Shown: positions 42,520 through 52,669, counted from the stretch's first letter. The stretch: DNA of 62,741 bases from Jannaschia aquimarina (GCF_000877395.1 NZ_JYFE01000051.1:1-62741), one strand, 5' to 3'. Notes: generated by a model from the letters alone, not told the origin. Numbers and translations: made by a program.

Positions 42520-43668
42520 TCAGCCGGAAAGCTGGCGCGAGATGTCGAGGAACTGCTCGAAGATCGCCTCGTCGTCCAGACGCAGGAAGTCGGGCACCTC
42601 GATCTCCGTGATCGCTTCGAAGCTGTCCATGGACTCGCGCACGAGGCTCGCGACCCCGGCGGCGCTGTCGATGGTCCGCAGCGTGTTGATCGCCGCATCG
42701 CTGGTCTCGGCAGATGCGGCCAGCGCGTCGGCAATGCGGTCGCGCCGGTCCCGAAGCATCACCTCGTAGGCATCGACCACGTCCAGAATGCGGCGCTGCA
42801 CTTGGGCATTGCCCTCGTAGACCTCCCGGTTCCCCTCGTCCTGAGCGTCGGCGATGCGGCCCTCGGTCTCGGACAGGAGCGCCTGGGCATCCTCCCGGAT
42901 GGCTGAAAGACGCGGCAACCAGACCTCGTCATAGGCCGCTTCATGGCGCACGAGCATACGGGAATAGAGCAGGCGGGTGACGGCGACGACGCCATAATAG
43001 TCCTGCATCACCTCCGGCGAGAGGTCCTCCTCCAGAAGCGCGCGCAGTTGCCGCTCGACCTCGATCAGCGTGCCGACGACCACCATGGCCTCGACCGTCG
43101 CCCCACCGTTCACGGGGTAGAGCAACGCCCTCGCCTCCGCCTCGCTGAGTTCGATGCCGTGCAGTGTGGCCAGATCCTCTCGGAAAGCGGACAGGGTGCG
43201 GCTCCGGGCGGATTTGAGCGCCGCGATATCGGCTTCGGCCTGCTTGAGCCGCGTCGCTACGTCCTGCGCCGAGCCGCGCGCCGTCTCGCGCATCAGCAGC
43301 CGGTCGAGCACGCCCAGTTCCGCGTCCGTCGCAATCCGGCGCTGAAACAGCAGATCCGCGCGTGTCTTCTCGGCGGCGAGCAGGCCGTCCTCTATTTCGC
43401 GGACCCGTTCGGCGTAGCGATCGTGGGTGTCGGGCGCGATCAGGTCCAAGGCCCGGTCGAGCGCAGCCTCCAGATCCTCGCGATGATCCTCCTCATCGTC
43501 TCCGAACAGGAAGCCGCCCTGCGGATCCGACATGCCCCGGATCGCATCGCGCATCTCACCTTGGTCTTCGAGCAATTGCCTGACGAGCTTGGACGCCGTG
43601 GCTGGCGTCTCAGCGGCAAGAACAGGTGTTGCGGCGACGAAGAGCGACAGGAGGAGGGGACGGATCAT
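42520..43668 (-). CDS. Exported coiled-coil hypothetical protein
   Basis: This 382-residue protein has a signal peptide (about 1-18, FVAATPVLA). The rest is almost entirely helical and charged, rich in Glu, Asp, Arg and Leu, with heptad-like spacing that suggests coiled coils across residues 40-350. No membrane helix or enzyme motif is seen. I do not recognise a family. The gene stands alone on the minus strand between the Liv operon and pheT, whose stop lies 65 bases away. Confidence 0.65.
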   Translation of the reverse strand: MIRPLLLSLFVAATPVLAAETPATASKLVRQLLEDQGEMRDAIRGMSDPQGGFLFGDDEEDHREDLEAALDRALDLIAPDTHDRYAERVREIEDGLLAAEKTRADLLFQRRIATDAELGVLDRLLMRETARGSAQDVATRLKQAEADIAALKSARSRTLSAFREDLATLHGIELSEAEARALLYPVNGGATVEAMVVVGTLIEVERQLRALLEEDLSPEVMQDYYGVVAVTRLLYSRMLVRHEAAYDEVWLPRLSAIREDAQALLSETEGRIADAQDEGNREVYEGNAQVQRRILDVVDAYEVMLRDRRDRIADALAASAETSDAAINTLRTIDSAAGVASLVRESMDSFEAITEIEVPDFLRLDDEAIFEQFLDISRQLSG

Positions 43669-43732
43669 GAAACCTGAGATGCTTTTGGCAGGACCCTAGG
43701 ATATGGGGTGCCGCCTGCATCTCCCAAGGGGA

Positions 43733-46135
43733 TCAGCCCCTAAGCTCTCCACCTGTGGCTTTCGTGACCTTCTCGACGACCTTGGCGGCAACAGCCTCGA
43801 TCTCCTTGTCGGTGAGCGTCGCTTCGCGCGGCTGAAGGCGCACGCTGATGGCGATGCTCTTGCGGCCCTCGCCCAGATTGCCGCCCACGAACTCGTCGAA
43901 AACGCGCACGTCGTCGATCAGCGTCTTGTCCGCCCCCCGGGCCGCCATCACGACCTTTTGGGCTTCGACCCCTGCGTCGAGGACGAAGGCGAAGTCTCGT
44001 TCCACCGCCTGCAAGTCGGACATTTGCAGCGCACCACGATTGGTGCCGGCCGCCTTTGGGAAGGGGATTTCCGCTGGCCAGATCGTGAATCCCACAGCTG
44101 GCCCCCTGACATCCAGCGCCCTGAGGATGCGGGGATGCACCTCTCCGAAGACGGCGAGCGTCTTCTTCGGCCCCAGCCCGATACGTCCGGACCGGCCAGG
44201 ATGCCAGCAATCCGCCGCGCCGCGCATGACCTGCGCCCCTGCCGGGGCGCCGAGCGCGGCCAACACCGCTTCGGCATCCGCCTTCGCATCGAACACGTCC
44301 GGCGCCCGCCGTGTGCCGTGCAGATCCCGCGGCCCCGGACCGACCAGCAGGCCCGTTGCAAGAAGGTGCTGTTCCCCCGGCTCTCCGCCATGGAAGGCCG
44401 CGCCGACTTCGAAGAGCGCGATCTGCTCGACACCCCGAGCCTGATTGCGTGCGGCGGCCTGCAACAGACCGGGCAACAGCGCGGGGCGCATATGGCTCAT
44501 CTCGCTGGAAATGGGGTTCTCCAGCCGCAGCGGTTCGATCTCGTCCGCGAACAAGGCTGCCGAAGCCGCATCGATGAAGCTGTATGTCACACATTCGTCG
44601 TAGCCGAGCGCGGCGAGTGTCCGCCGTGCCGTTCTCTCGCGCATCTGCATCGGTGTCAGCACCGGGCGGAGCACCTGTGCCGGACGCGTCATCGGCTTGC
44701 CCTGCAACTTCGTCAGGGACGCGATGCGCGCGACCTCCTCGACGAGATCGGCCTCGCCCTGCACGTCGCCGCGCCATGACGGGACGGCCGCGCTCAGCGA
44801 AGGGGCCTCTCCGCTGACCTCGAAGCCCAGCGCGGTCAGGGTCGCGCGTTGCTCGTCAGCCGGAATGGACATTCCGACGAGGCTTTCGACGCGATCGGTG
44901 TTCAATTCGTAGCTGCGAGCGGTCTCCGGTACTGCGCCAGCGACCACCATGTGCGACGGTTCGCCACCCGCATGGTCGAGGATCATGCGCACCGCGTGGT
45001 CCAGCCCGTTCGGCGTGAAGGCCGGATCGACGCCGCGTTCGAACCGATACCGGGCATCGGAATTGATCTTGAGCGCGCGGCCCGTCGTCGCGATCTGGAC
45101 CGGGTCCCAGTAGGCGCTTTCCACCAGGACGTTGACCGTCTGCTCCGTGACTCCCGAATGGGCGCCCCCCATGATGCCGGCAATGCTTTCGACGCCGTTC
45201 GCATCCGAGATGGCGATCGCGCCGCCGGGCAGGCTGTAGGCCTTCTCGTCCAGCGCGGTGATCGTCTCGCCGCCTGCCGCGCGGTGAACGCGCAGATGCC
45301 CCGCCACGACATCTGCATCGAAGACATGGAGCGGCCGGTTCAGGTCGTGCGTGAACCAGTTGGTCACGTCGACGAGAAAGCTGATCGGGCGCAGGCCGAT
45401 CGCGCGAAGCTGGGCCTGAAGCCAGTCCGGCGACGGGCCATTCTTCACACCGCGGATCATGCGCAGACAGAAGACGGGGCAGCCGTCCCGAGTGTCGTCG
45501 TCGATGGTGACCGCGACGGGGCTGTCAAAACGGCCTTCGATTTTGGGCGTATCGAGCGGACGAAGCCTGCCGAGACCACGGGCTGCAAGGTCGCGGGCAA
45601 TCCCGCGAACACCCAACGCGTCGCCCCGGTTCGGGGTGATGGCGATCTCGATGACCGGGTCGACCTTTGCGGGATCGTTCTGTGCCAGCCAGTCGACGAA
45701 GCGCTGGCCCACTTCCCCGGATTGCAGTTCAATGATGCCGTCGTGCTCGTCCGACAGCTCCATCTCGCGCTCGGAGGCCATCATGCCATGGCTTTCGATG
45801 CCGCGGATCTTGCCGACCTGGATCGTGGTGTCGATGCCGGGGACGTAGGTGCCCGGCTTGGCGACGACGACGGTGATTCCGGCTCGGGCGTTGGGCGCGC
45901 CGCAGATGATCTGGGTGACCCCGTCGTCCGTCTCGACCTTGCAGACCTTCAGTCGGTCGGCATCCGGGTGCTTTTCCGCTTCCAGCACCTTGCCGATCGT
46001 GAAGTCGGCGAGACGGGCGGCGCGATCCTCCACGTCTTCGACTTCGAGACCCAGGTCGGTCAGCGTCTCGACGATCTCATCGACCGATGCCTCGGTTTCG
46101 AGATGGCGCTTCAGCCAGGACAGGGTGAACTTCAT
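43733..46135 (-). CDS. pheT: Phenylalanyl-tRNA synthetase beta subunit
   Basis: PheT joins PheS in an alpha2-beta2 enzyme that charges tRNA-Phe. The 800-residue product has the usual order: N-terminal MKFTLSWLKRHLETEASVDE, the EMAP/OB-fold tRNA-binding domain (about 40-150, DRLKVCKVETDDGV), the B3/B4 editing core, B5 and the C-terminal ferredoxin-fold anticodon-binding domain ending IEAVAAKVVEKVTKATGG. The start at 46135 is chosen for the conserved N-terminus. It is separated from pheS by a chemoreceptor-like gene. Confidence 0.97.
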   Translation of the reverse strand: MKFTLSWLKRHLETEASVDEIVETLTDLGLEVEDVEDRAARLADFTIGKVLEAEKHPDADRLKVCKVETDDGVTQIICGAPNARAGITVVVAKPGTYVPGIDTTIQVGKIRGIESHGMMASEREMELSDEHDGIIELQSGEVGQRFVDWLAQNDPAKVDPVIEIAITPNRGDALGVRGIARDLAARGLGRLRPLDTPKIEGRFDSPVAVTIDDDTRDGCPVFCLRMIRGVKNGPSPDWLQAQLRAIGLRPISFLVDVTNWFTHDLNRPLHVFDADVVAGHLRVHRAAGGETITALDEKAYSLPGGAIAISDANGVESIAGIMGGAHSGVTEQTVNVLVESAYWDPVQIATTGRALKINSDARYRFERGVDPAFTPNGLDHAVRMILDHAGGEPSHMVVAGAVPETARSYELNTDRVESLVGMSIPADEQRATLTALGFEVSGEAPSLSAAVPSWRGDVQGEADLVEEVARIASLTKLQGKPMTRPAQVLRPVLTPMQMRERTARRTLAALGYDECVTYSFIDAASAALFADEIEPLRLENPISSEMSHMRPALLPGLLQAAARNQARGVEQIALFEVGAAFHGGEPGEQHLLATGLLVGPGPRDLHGTRRAPDVFDAKADAEAVLAALGAPAGAQVMRGAADCWHPGRSGRIGLGPKKTLAVFGEVHPRILRALDVRGPAVGFTIWPAEIPFPKAAGTNRGALQMSDLQAVERDFAFVLDAGVEAQKVVMAARGADKTLIDDVRVFDEFVGGNLGEGRKSIAISVRLQPREATLTDKEIEAVAAKVVEKVTKATGGELRG

Positions 46136-46330
46136 CGAACGGTCTCCGCGCCGCTTGGTCGGTGCGGGCGGGGGATAGCGTGGATGACTGGCAGGGGAAA
46201 GGCGCTGGATCACCCGCGTTCGCGCAAGGGTCGGTTCACGGTGAGGGCATGGCGACGAGGACGGCCCAGGTCTTTGGAGTTACCAGAACGTCTGCTCTGA
46301 AATCCCGCAGTCGGCCGGGTCAACGCGCGC

Positions 46331-47038
46331 CTATCCGGCTTGCCTGATGTCCTCGGGGGATTGCGCGTCCTCCTCGGTCTCAAGCGCTTTCTTCGTCGAG
46401 CCTATAAGCTCTGCCGACCGCATGGCGAGACGCCGGACCTCGTCGGCGATCACCATGAAGGCCCGGCCGGTATCGCCACCGGCCCGCGCGGCTTCGACGG
46501 AGGCATTCAGCGAGATCAGTTTGATCATGCGACCGATCCGCTCCATCTCAGTGAAGGTGCGGTCGAGCATTTCCGCCCTGCCCCGCAACTCGGCCACCTT
46601 CTCGGCGCGGCCCGCCGCTTCGTCGATCAGGACCTGGTTCATGAGCTTGTAGATCGCAGGCAGGACCGCGAACCGGGTCTTACGGATCAAAGCGATGGCA
46701 CTTGGCGCAGACTTCGATGCCCGGTCCGCCGACCCGTTCGACAGATCGTCGGCGAAGGCGATCACGGTCCGGAACGCATCGGGCTCACATGTGGACAGCC
46801 TTGTCTTGAGAGCGCCGATCAGGGTCTTCTGTGCCAACACCTCGAACGAGGCGACACAGCGTTCGATTTCCTTTAGCGCCTCTTCGGCGGCGTCCCCGTC
46901 CGGCTGGGTCGCGACGATCAATGCCATCGCGCCGATCGTGACCGAGTCGCCGCGGCACCGCCCCATCATCGAGACCGGATCGAGCGACGCGCTGAGGTCA
47001 CGCGGCGTTGCGAGGTCCTGAATGAATTTTCTGTACAT
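46331..47038 (-). CDS. Short soluble chemoreceptor-like protein
   Basis: This 235-residue protein has no signal peptide, membrane segment or HAMP domain. Its last 80 residues contain the methyl-accepting-chemotaxis hairpin tip LISLNASVEAARAGGDTGRA and FMVIADEVRRLAMRSAE, which contacts CheA/CheW in receptors. The remaining 150 residues are helical and unrecognised. The hairpin is shorter than in typical receptors. It could be a soluble adaptor or a relic. It lies between pheS and pheT on the same strand, an insertion in a normally contiguous pair. Confidence 0.78.
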   Translation of the reverse strand: MYRKFIQDLATPRDLSASLDPVSMMGRCRGDSVTIGAMALIVATQPDGDAAEEALKEIERCVASFEVLAQKTLIGALKTRLSTCEPDAFRTVIAFADDLSNGSADRASKSAPSAIALIRKTRFAVLPAIYKLMNQVLIDEAAGRAEKVAELRGRAEMLDRTFTEMERIGRMIKLISLNASVEAARAGGDTGRAFMVIADEVRRLAMRSAELIGSTKKALETEEDAQSPEDIRQAG

Positions 47039-47105
47039 CGGCAGTCACCCGGACGGAGATCACCTCGCCCGACTACCCAAATCGCGTTTCCAAGCCGTTA
47101 AGCCG

Positions 47106-48170
47106 TCAACCGGCGTGACGTGTCGGGGCCTGTAGCGCGCCGAAACCGTAGTGCCTGAGCCAGCGCAGGTCGCTATCGAAGAAGGCGCGCAGGTCCGGAA
47201 TGCCGTATTTCAGCATCGCGATCCGGTCGATGCCCATGCCGAACGCGAAACCCTGCCATTGCGAGGGGTCGATCCCGCCAGCTTTAAGGACCTTGGGATG
47301 CATCATGCCCGAACCGAGGATCTCCAGCCAGTCGTCACCCTCGCCCAGCCTTAGGGTCCCCCCCTCCCAGGAGCAGCGGATGTCCACCTCGGCGGACGGC
47401 TCGGTGAAGGGGAAATGCGAAGCGCGAAAGCGCAGCTCGATCCCGTCGACCTCGAAGAAGGCGCGGCAGAACTCTTCCAGACACCATTTCAGGTTGGCCA
47501 TCGAGATGACGCGGTCGATGGCCATGCCTTCGACCTGGTGGAACATGGGGGTGTGCGTCTGATCGTAGTCGGCACGGTAGACGCGACCCGGACAGATGAC
47601 GCGGAGCGGAGCGCCCCGCTCTTCCATCGCGCGGATCTGCACCGGCGAGGTATGGGTCCGCAGGACATGGGGCGGCCGGTCGTCGCCCTCGGCACGCGCC
47701 ATGTAGAAGGTGTCCATCTCCGCGCGCGCGGGATGGTGGCCCGGAATGTTGAGCGCGTCGAAATTGTACCAGTCGGTCTCGATCTGCGGGCCTTCGGCGA
47801 CGCTGAAACCCATATCGGCAAAGATCGCCGTCACCTCTTCCGTCACCTGGCTCACCGGATGGATCGTGCCTTGACGCCGCGGCCGTGTGGGCAGCGTGAC
47901 GTCCAACCATTCCTCGGCCAGACGCGCTTCGAGTGCGGCGTCTTCCAGGCTGGCCTTGCGGGCAGCGATCGCTGCGTTGATCTCGTCCTTCAGCGCGTTC
48001 AGCCGGGGGCCTTCGACCTGACGCTCCTCGGGCGTCATCTTCCCCAACCCCCGCATCAGGAGCGCGACCTCGCCTTTCTTGCCCACCGCCTCCAGTCGGA
48101 CAGCCTCGAGGCCCGCCTCGTCACCAGCCTCCTTGATACGGCCAAGGTACTTTTCGCGCAGATCGTCCAT
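47106..48170 (-). CDS. pheS: Phenylalanyl-tRNA synthetase alpha subunit
   Basis: PheS is the catalytic class II aminoacyl-tRNA synthetase subunit. The 354-residue product has the N-terminal coiled-coil arm (1-100) and then the catalytic motifs: [19 protein letters not shown], motif 2 around [20 protein letters not shown] and motif 3 [20 protein letters not shown]. Start at 48170. It is followed by the chemoreceptor-like gene and then pheT. The upstream neighbours rplT and rpmI lie 4 kb away, separated by inserted genes. Confidence 0.97.
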   Translation of the reverse strand: MDDLREKYLGRIKEAGDEAGLEAVRLEAVGKKGEVALLMRGLGKMTPEERQVEGPRLNALKDEINAAIAARKASLEDAALEARLAEEWLDVTLPTRPRRQGTIHPVSQVTEEVTAIFADMGFSVAEGPQIETDWYNFDALNIPGHHPARAEMDTFYMARAEGDDRPPHVLRTHTSPVQIRAMEERGAPLRVICPGRVYRADYDQTHTPMFHQVEGMAIDRVISMANLKWCLEEFCRAFFEVDGIELRFRASHFPFTEPSAEVDIRCSWEGGTLRLGEGDDWLEILGSGMMHPKVLKAGGIDPSQWQGFAFGMGIDRIAMLKYGIPDLRAFFDSDLRWLRHYGFGALQAPTRHAG

Positions 48171-48277
48171 CCGGCCCTCCGGCTGTTGCCGGGGCGGGGT
48201 ATCGCGGCACGACGAGGCGCGCAACAGGAACGCTTGACACATGCAGGGCGCGGCCCCGACGCTCCAGGCAGGGAGGA

Positions 48278-49441
48278 ATGAACATGACCGGACTTCAGGA
48301 GATCGCGGATCGTGCCGTGGCCGACGCGGCCGTGCCCTTCACCGTCATCGTGGCGGCAAACGGCGATGGGATCCTCGCGTCGGCCCATGCCGGCGATGCG
48401 GCCGAAGGGCGACCCGCCGACGAGGATACGGCGTTCCGCATCTTTTCGATGACAAAGCTGGTCGGATCGCTGGCCGCGATGATGCTGATCGACCGTGGCA
48501 AACTGTCAATGGACACAGAGGTCGCCTCGATCCTGCCGGACTGGGACACATTACAGGTGCTGGATGGCTGGGACGGGGATACGCCGCGCCTGCGTGCGCC
48601 CCGGACGGCCGCGACGGTGAGGCACCTGGCAACGCACCGGTCGGGTCTCGAATACGAGTTCTGGAATGGCGAAATGGCCCGCTACCTCGAGGCCACGGAG
48701 ACGCCGTCGATCCTGGCAGGCACGCGCGCGGCAATGAACTATCCGCTCATGTTCGATCCGGGCGAGCGCTGGGGCTATGGACCGTCGATCGACTGGCTGG
48801 GCCTGTTGGTCGAAGCGGTGGACGGCCGCCGCATCGACGCCTTTTGCCGAGAGGAGATCTTTGCGCCGCTTGGCATGTCGGACACCGCCTTCGAGCCCGA
48901 TGGCATGGAGGACCGGCTCGCCGACGTCCGCATTCGAGGCGAGGACGGCGCTTTCGGTCCCTTCGATCTGGCCCCGCCTCCGGGGCCTGAGGTCTATGGC
49001 ATGGGGCATTGCCTGTACTCGACGGCGCCCGACTACATGCGCCTGTTGCGTATGATGCTGCGCGGAGGCGAGTTGGATGGCGCGCGTATCCTGTCCGAAG
49101 AGGCGGTGGATCAGCTCTTTGCGGACCAGATGGAAGGGCACGCCTTCGAACGCATGGAGACGGTCGCCCCCCCGATCACCGACAGCTTCGACCCGTTTCC
49201 GGGTGCGGCAGGTCATGGGTTCGCGGGCCTGCTGAATCGGTCGGATATCGACGGCAAACGGCGGGCTGGGACGCTATCCTGGGCGGGGGTCCTGAACACC
49301 CATTGGTTCTGCGACCGGACGGCGGATCTGGCGGCGGTGATCATGACGCAGACACTGCCCTTCGTGGAGCCACGCTACATGGACTTGTACGACGCGGTCG
49401 AGCGCGCACTCTACGCCGACAGAGAGGCTGCCGCAGCCTAG
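48278..49441 (+). CDS. Serine hydrolase, beta-lactamase family (class C type)
   Basis: This 387-residue penicillin-binding-fold hydrolase has the active-site SMTK (Ser57-Lys60) and the second motif region [11 protein letters not shown] with tyrosine. The third-motif area reads [11 protein letters not shown]. These EstB/lactamase-like proteins often act as esterases on small esters, not as antibiotic resistance enzymes. There is no signal peptide, so it is probably cytoplasmic. It starts 108 bases from pheS, divergently. Confidence 0.88.
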   Translation: MNMTGLQEIADRAVADAAVPFTVIVAANGDGILASAHAGDAAEGRPADEDTAFRIFSMTKLVGSLAAMMLIDRGKLSMDTEVASILPDWDTLQVLDGWDGDTPRLRAPRTAATVRHLATHRSGLEYEFWNGEMARYLEATETPSILAGTRAAMNYPLMFDPGERWGYGPSIDWLGLLVEAVDGRRIDAFCREEIFAPLGMSDTAFEPDGMEDRLADVRIRGEDGAFGPFDLAPPPGPEVYGMGHCLYSTAPDYMRLLRMMLRGGELDGARILSEEAVDQLFADQMEGHAFERMETVAPPITDSFDPFPGAAGHGFAGLLNRSDIDGKRRAGTLSWAGVLNTHWFCDRTADLAAVIMTQTLPFVEPRYMDLYDAVERALYADREAAAA

Positions 49442-49463
49442 ACGGGCATACGGGACGGGACCC

Positions 49464-50129
49464 CTACTGCCCGGCGATGCGCGCGGCGAGCGCCTCTCCG
49501 ATCAATCGGCTGCCCTCGGGAGACGGATGCGTCAGATCCCGGTCGTAAAGATCTGTCCGGGCTGGATCGATCACGTTGCCCGCATCGAGAAAGATCAGCC
49601 CCGGATCACGCGCGGCGAGGCGCGAGAGACGCTCGTTCATGACCGTGAAATGCGGCTGGCACGGGGTGAACCCGGTCGGGCTCGCCTCTGCGCCATCGTA
49701 ATAGCCGACGAAGACGGCCCGGCTGCCGGTGTCCCGGATCCGTGCGATGAGGTCCGGGATCACGCCCGTCAGATCGGGTCCGATCAACTGGTCGCGTGCC
49801 GGGATCGCCGCATCCTCGCGGCAGACCGGCCGCAGGTCGTTCCCGCCGCCGTCGAGGATGACCCATGCCCATCGCCCGGCATTCGCCTCCCATTGGCGCT
49901 GGATGTCGAGGCCGATCGCCGTTCGGGACGGCCGATCCTCGATCAGCCGCGCGCCGGAAACCGTTGCGTCCCGAAGCGGCAATCCCAGTCGGGCCGCAGC
50001 TACGTCCGGGATCCCGTTATCCCCGTTCCAGGCGAGGATACTGTCGCCGATGGCGAGCATTCCGTCTTCCCGCGCCGGACCGGAGGCCGAGCAGGCGGCA
50101 AGCGCCAGAAGGATGACGAGCAGGCGCAT
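49464..50129 (-). CDS. SGNH/GDSL hydrolase lipoprotein
   Basis: This is a 221-residue lipoprotein with lipobox LAAC (Cys13) after a hydrophobic start. The GDSL-like block IGDSILAW contains nucleophile Ser30, the oxyanion residues include ILDGGGNDLRP, and the C-terminal block DLTHPSPEGSRLIGEAL holds the Asp and His of the triad. Members cut esters on lipids or polysaccharides. It is convergent with the serine hydrolase gene and lies downstream of the broken sterol desaturase gene. Confidence 0.86.
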   Translation of the reverse strand: MRLLVILLALAACSASGPAREDGMLAIGDSILAWNGDNGIPDVAAARLGLPLRDATVSGARLIEDRPSRTAIGLDIQRQWEANAGRWAWVILDGGGNDLRPVCREDAAIPARDQLIGPDLTGVIPDLIARIRDTGSRAVFVGYYDGAEASPTGFTPCQPHFTVMNERLSRLAARDPGLIFLDAGNVIDPARTDLYDRDLTHPSPEGSRLIGEALAARIAGQ

Positions 50130-50214
50130 GAAGATCCCCTCTGTGGATACGAACGGTCCGCCGCCCGAGAGTGCACGGTCGGAAAGCCTGATCTAGGAGG
50201 TTTCGCGACGCAGT

Positions 50215-51161
50215 CTATTCCGCCGGCTCGGTCAAATGAGCTTGTGGGGCGCGGGTCTTCCGCCAGCGGGCGGAGAAGGGATAGAGGAATTGCCGCCAGT
50301 AGCCGCGCGGAACCGTGTCACCGACGACGCCGTAGGTTTCGGGCCATCTCTTATCCGCGAGGTGATGCGTCCCGAAGAACCAGTCGTAGATCGGGAAATG
50401 CGAGGCATAGTTGATGTCGATGGCCTCCCGCTCGGATCCGTGATGCCAATGGTGGATCGCGTGGAAGTTCCACAGGAAAGGAAAGGTGTGGAACGCGCGG
50501 TGGACCCAGTATTGCACGAAGTCGGTCGCCAGCATGATCAGGACGACCTGCACCCAGAACGGCAGCCCCCCATAGTGTCTCGGATGCTGTCCAGGGTCAC
50601 GTTGGCGTTCACCCAGTTCGACGGGGCAAGCGTGACGAAGTTGAAGACCTGCACCATCATTGAACTGACGAGGTAGTAGAACCTGTCCTCCTGCCATTCG
50701 GCCCGGAAGACCGTCTGGTCGCCACGGGCCGGGAACACACGTTCGAGCGGCACGAAGAGGAAGCCGACCACGAGGACGTTCAGGACGAAGTAATCGAGGC
50801 CGAAATAGAACGGCACCGCCGTGCCACCTTGCGGCTCGTCGGTTGCCATCAGCGATGCGACGACCGAGACGCCCAGCGCCGTCCAGGCCAGCGTCCGCTG
50901 GCGGCTCAGGATCAGCGAAACAAGCGACAGTGCGTAGGCCGAGAGCAGCACGACACGCAGCGCCAGAAGGGTCAGCCCGCCATCGTGCAGAACGGCGATC
51001 TCGGCCTAGCTGAAGGTCTCCGGTAACCACCGGATCACCACCAGGAGCAAGCCAGCGAGGGCGGCAAGGAGGGCCAGGCTGCCCGAAAGCCACCCACTTC
51101 CGAAGGGCCGCGCCTCGCGCGGGGTCTCAAGCTGGGTCATCAGGGCGCGCAAGAAGGACAT
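50215..51161 (-). pseudogene. Sterol desaturase / fatty acid hydroxylase family, disrupted
   Basis: The C-terminal half (50215-50571) has the di-iron histidine motifs of this membrane family: HRAFHTFPF, HAIHHWHH and THHLADKRW. The N-terminal half reads from an ATG at 51161 through a membrane segment but meets an in-frame TAG at about 51005-51007 (position of ETFS/AEIAVLHDGG). A second break is a reading-frame change near 50566-50571, in a run of six C, where one extra base would restore the frame. Two separate lesions make it likely to be inactive, although a sequencing error in the C-run is possible for one of them. Confidence 0.83.
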
Positions 51162-51491
51162 GACGTCGCTCCGTCGTCTCTAGCGGCGCGAGAGTGCCTT
51201 GGAATGCGGGAGCCGCGAAGGCGCCACGGAAACGCATTCGAGGTGCGTTGCATCTGGGACGCACGGGGGACGAGAGCGGCAGGAGAGGGACGGGAGAGGG
51301 CGGCAGCTTCGAGCCCATTTTGAGTGATGCCGCGTCTTGAGCTAATGTCCATTTCAGATCTTCCCGAAGATACTCAATGGTACGTGGGCGGTTTTTTTAA
51401 GTAGCTGTTCGCGCATAGAAGATTGACGTTTTCTTTAGTAGGATTAGCGCCTAATGTTCTGGCTGATGTCCACGGTGGCGGGAGCCTGCAT
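51162..51491. other. Intergenic region, no recognised gene
   Basis: No gene or RNA was recognised. Base composition changes abruptly within it: the first 150 bases are GC-rich, and from about 51330 the DNA turns AT-rich with runs such as GGTTTTTTTAAG. This marks the left edge of the atypical gene that follows. Confidence 0.6.
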
Positions 51492-51935
51492 ATGATCTGT
51501 GACTTTGTTTGGAACGAGTACGAACTCCTCTATTTGACATACGAGAGCTTCAATCAACAGTCTCTCACTCTCAAGAGCTGGTCGGTGACGGTCGGTCTTG
51601 CAGCGATCATAGCTGCGTATATTGAAAAAGCTGGCCGATTTGGTCGAGTTGCAATCGTCGCCGCAGCACTGTCCGCAATACCATTTTGGGTTATAGACGC
51701 ATTGTGGAAAAGCTACCAAACAGCATTTTTGGGCCGCCTAAAAATCCTTGAGGGCATCAAAAATTGTTCGGAAATGTTGGAGCATAGCCTAGGAATCGTA
51801 TCCGATTGGAACCTTGCTCATCATTGGCTTGACTGGGTCGCAATGTTGTACATGCCCAACGTCGCCTTACCTCATGTATTCGTATTAGTCTTCGGATTGT
51901 ATTTGGCATGGAGGCATCCTCCACATTCGGCATAG
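51492..51935 (+). CDS. AT-rich orphan membrane protein
   Basis: This 147-residue protein starts at an ATG with GGGAG seven bases upstream. It begins with an amphipathic helix (NEYELLYLTYESFNQQ), then two membrane helices near residues 30-45 and 55-75, and a third near 125-140. The codon use and base composition are far lower in GC than every neighbour, which points to recent acquisition. No family recognised. Small membrane proteins with this helix-plus-two-TM layout occur in defence or accessory loci, but that is only a possibility. Confidence 0.6.
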   Translation: MICDFVWNEYELLYLTYESFNQQSLTLKSWSVTVGLAAIIAAYIEKAGRFGRVAIVAAALSAIPFWVIDALWKSYQTAFLGRLKILEGIKNCSEMLEHSLGIVSDWNLAHHWLDWVAMLYMPNVALPHVFVLVFGLYLAWRHPPHSA

Positions 51936-52041
51936 CGACCATTGGCAACATCGTCACAAAGGTCCGCTTCGTCCCGCAGAGCCGTCTACCGGCCAGCACC
52001 CGTCCGGATAGCCGAACGCTCCGACGTAATCCCGCGAGACG

Positions 52042-52071
52042 AAAAAAGGGCCGCCCCAGTCGGGACGGCCC
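52042..52071 (-). terminator. Intrinsic terminator of rpmI-rplT
   Basis: On the minus strand a GGGCCG/CGGCCC stem with a GC-rich loop is followed by TTTTTTC (52047-52042). It lies about 22 bases after the rplT stop. A clear Rho-independent terminator. Confidence 0.85.
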
Positions 52072-52093
52072 CTGACTTGGCAACGAAAGACGC

Positions 52094-52453
52094 TCAGGCG
52101 GCAGCCTTGGCCTGCTCGACGATGGCGCCGAACGCTTCCGGCTCGTGCACGGCGAGGTCGGCGAGGACCTTACGGTCCACCTCGATACCGGCCTTCGCGA
52201 GCAGGTTGATGAAGCGCGAATAGGTCATCTCGGCGTCGTGGGCGCGCACGGCGGCGTTGATGCGCTGGATCCAGAGCGAGCGGAACTGGCGCTTGCGGTT
52301 CTTGCGGTCGCGGGTGGCGTACTGGTTGGCCTTGTCCACCGCCTGCGTGGCGGTACGGAAGGCGCGGGACCGGCGGCCGTAATAGCCCTTGGCCTGATCC
52401 AGAACCTTCTTGTGACGGCGATGGGTGACCTTCCCGGAGGTAACGCGGCTCAT
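52094..52453 (-). CDS. rplT: Ribosomal protein L20
   Basis: This 119-residue basic protein is the 50S subunit protein that binds 23S rRNA early in assembly. It starts [18 protein letters not shown] and has the family block KQFRSLW-type segment [16 protein letters not shown]. It is 15 bases after rpmI. A terminator follows. In many bacteria pheS-pheT come next on the same transcript, but here a terminator and inserted genes separate them. Confidence 0.98.
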   Translation of the reverse strand: MSRVTSGKVTHRRHKKVLDQAKGYYGRRSRAFRTATQAVDKANQYATRDRKNRKRQFRSLWIQRINAAVRAHDAEMTYSRFINLLAKAGIEVDRKVLADLAVHEPEAFGAIVEQAKAAA

Positions 52454-52468
52454 GTCATATCCTCCTGA

Positions 52469-52669
52469 TCAGCGGTCGTAGGGCATGAAGCCCTTGACGA
52501 TCTTGGCGTCGGGCTTGGACAGGGTGGTCATGCCGCGGGCATCGCGGATGAACTTGTTCGTGCGCTTGATCATGCCGTGGCGCTTGCCGGCCTGACCGGC
52601 GAGGACCTTCCCGGAGGCGGTCACCTTGAACCGCTTCTTGGCAGACGACTTCGTCTTCATCTTGGGCAT
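52469..52669 (-). CDS. rpmI: Ribosomal protein L35
   Basis: This 66-residue basic protein starts [20 protein letters not shown] and ends [19 protein letters not shown], the full L35 pattern. It belongs to the 50S subunit. It is followed by rplT; infC, often upstream, is not here. Confidence 0.97.
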   Translation of the reverse strand: MPKMKTKSSAKKRFKVTASGKVLAGQAGKRHGMIKRTNKFIRDARGMTTLSKPDAKIVKGFMPYDR

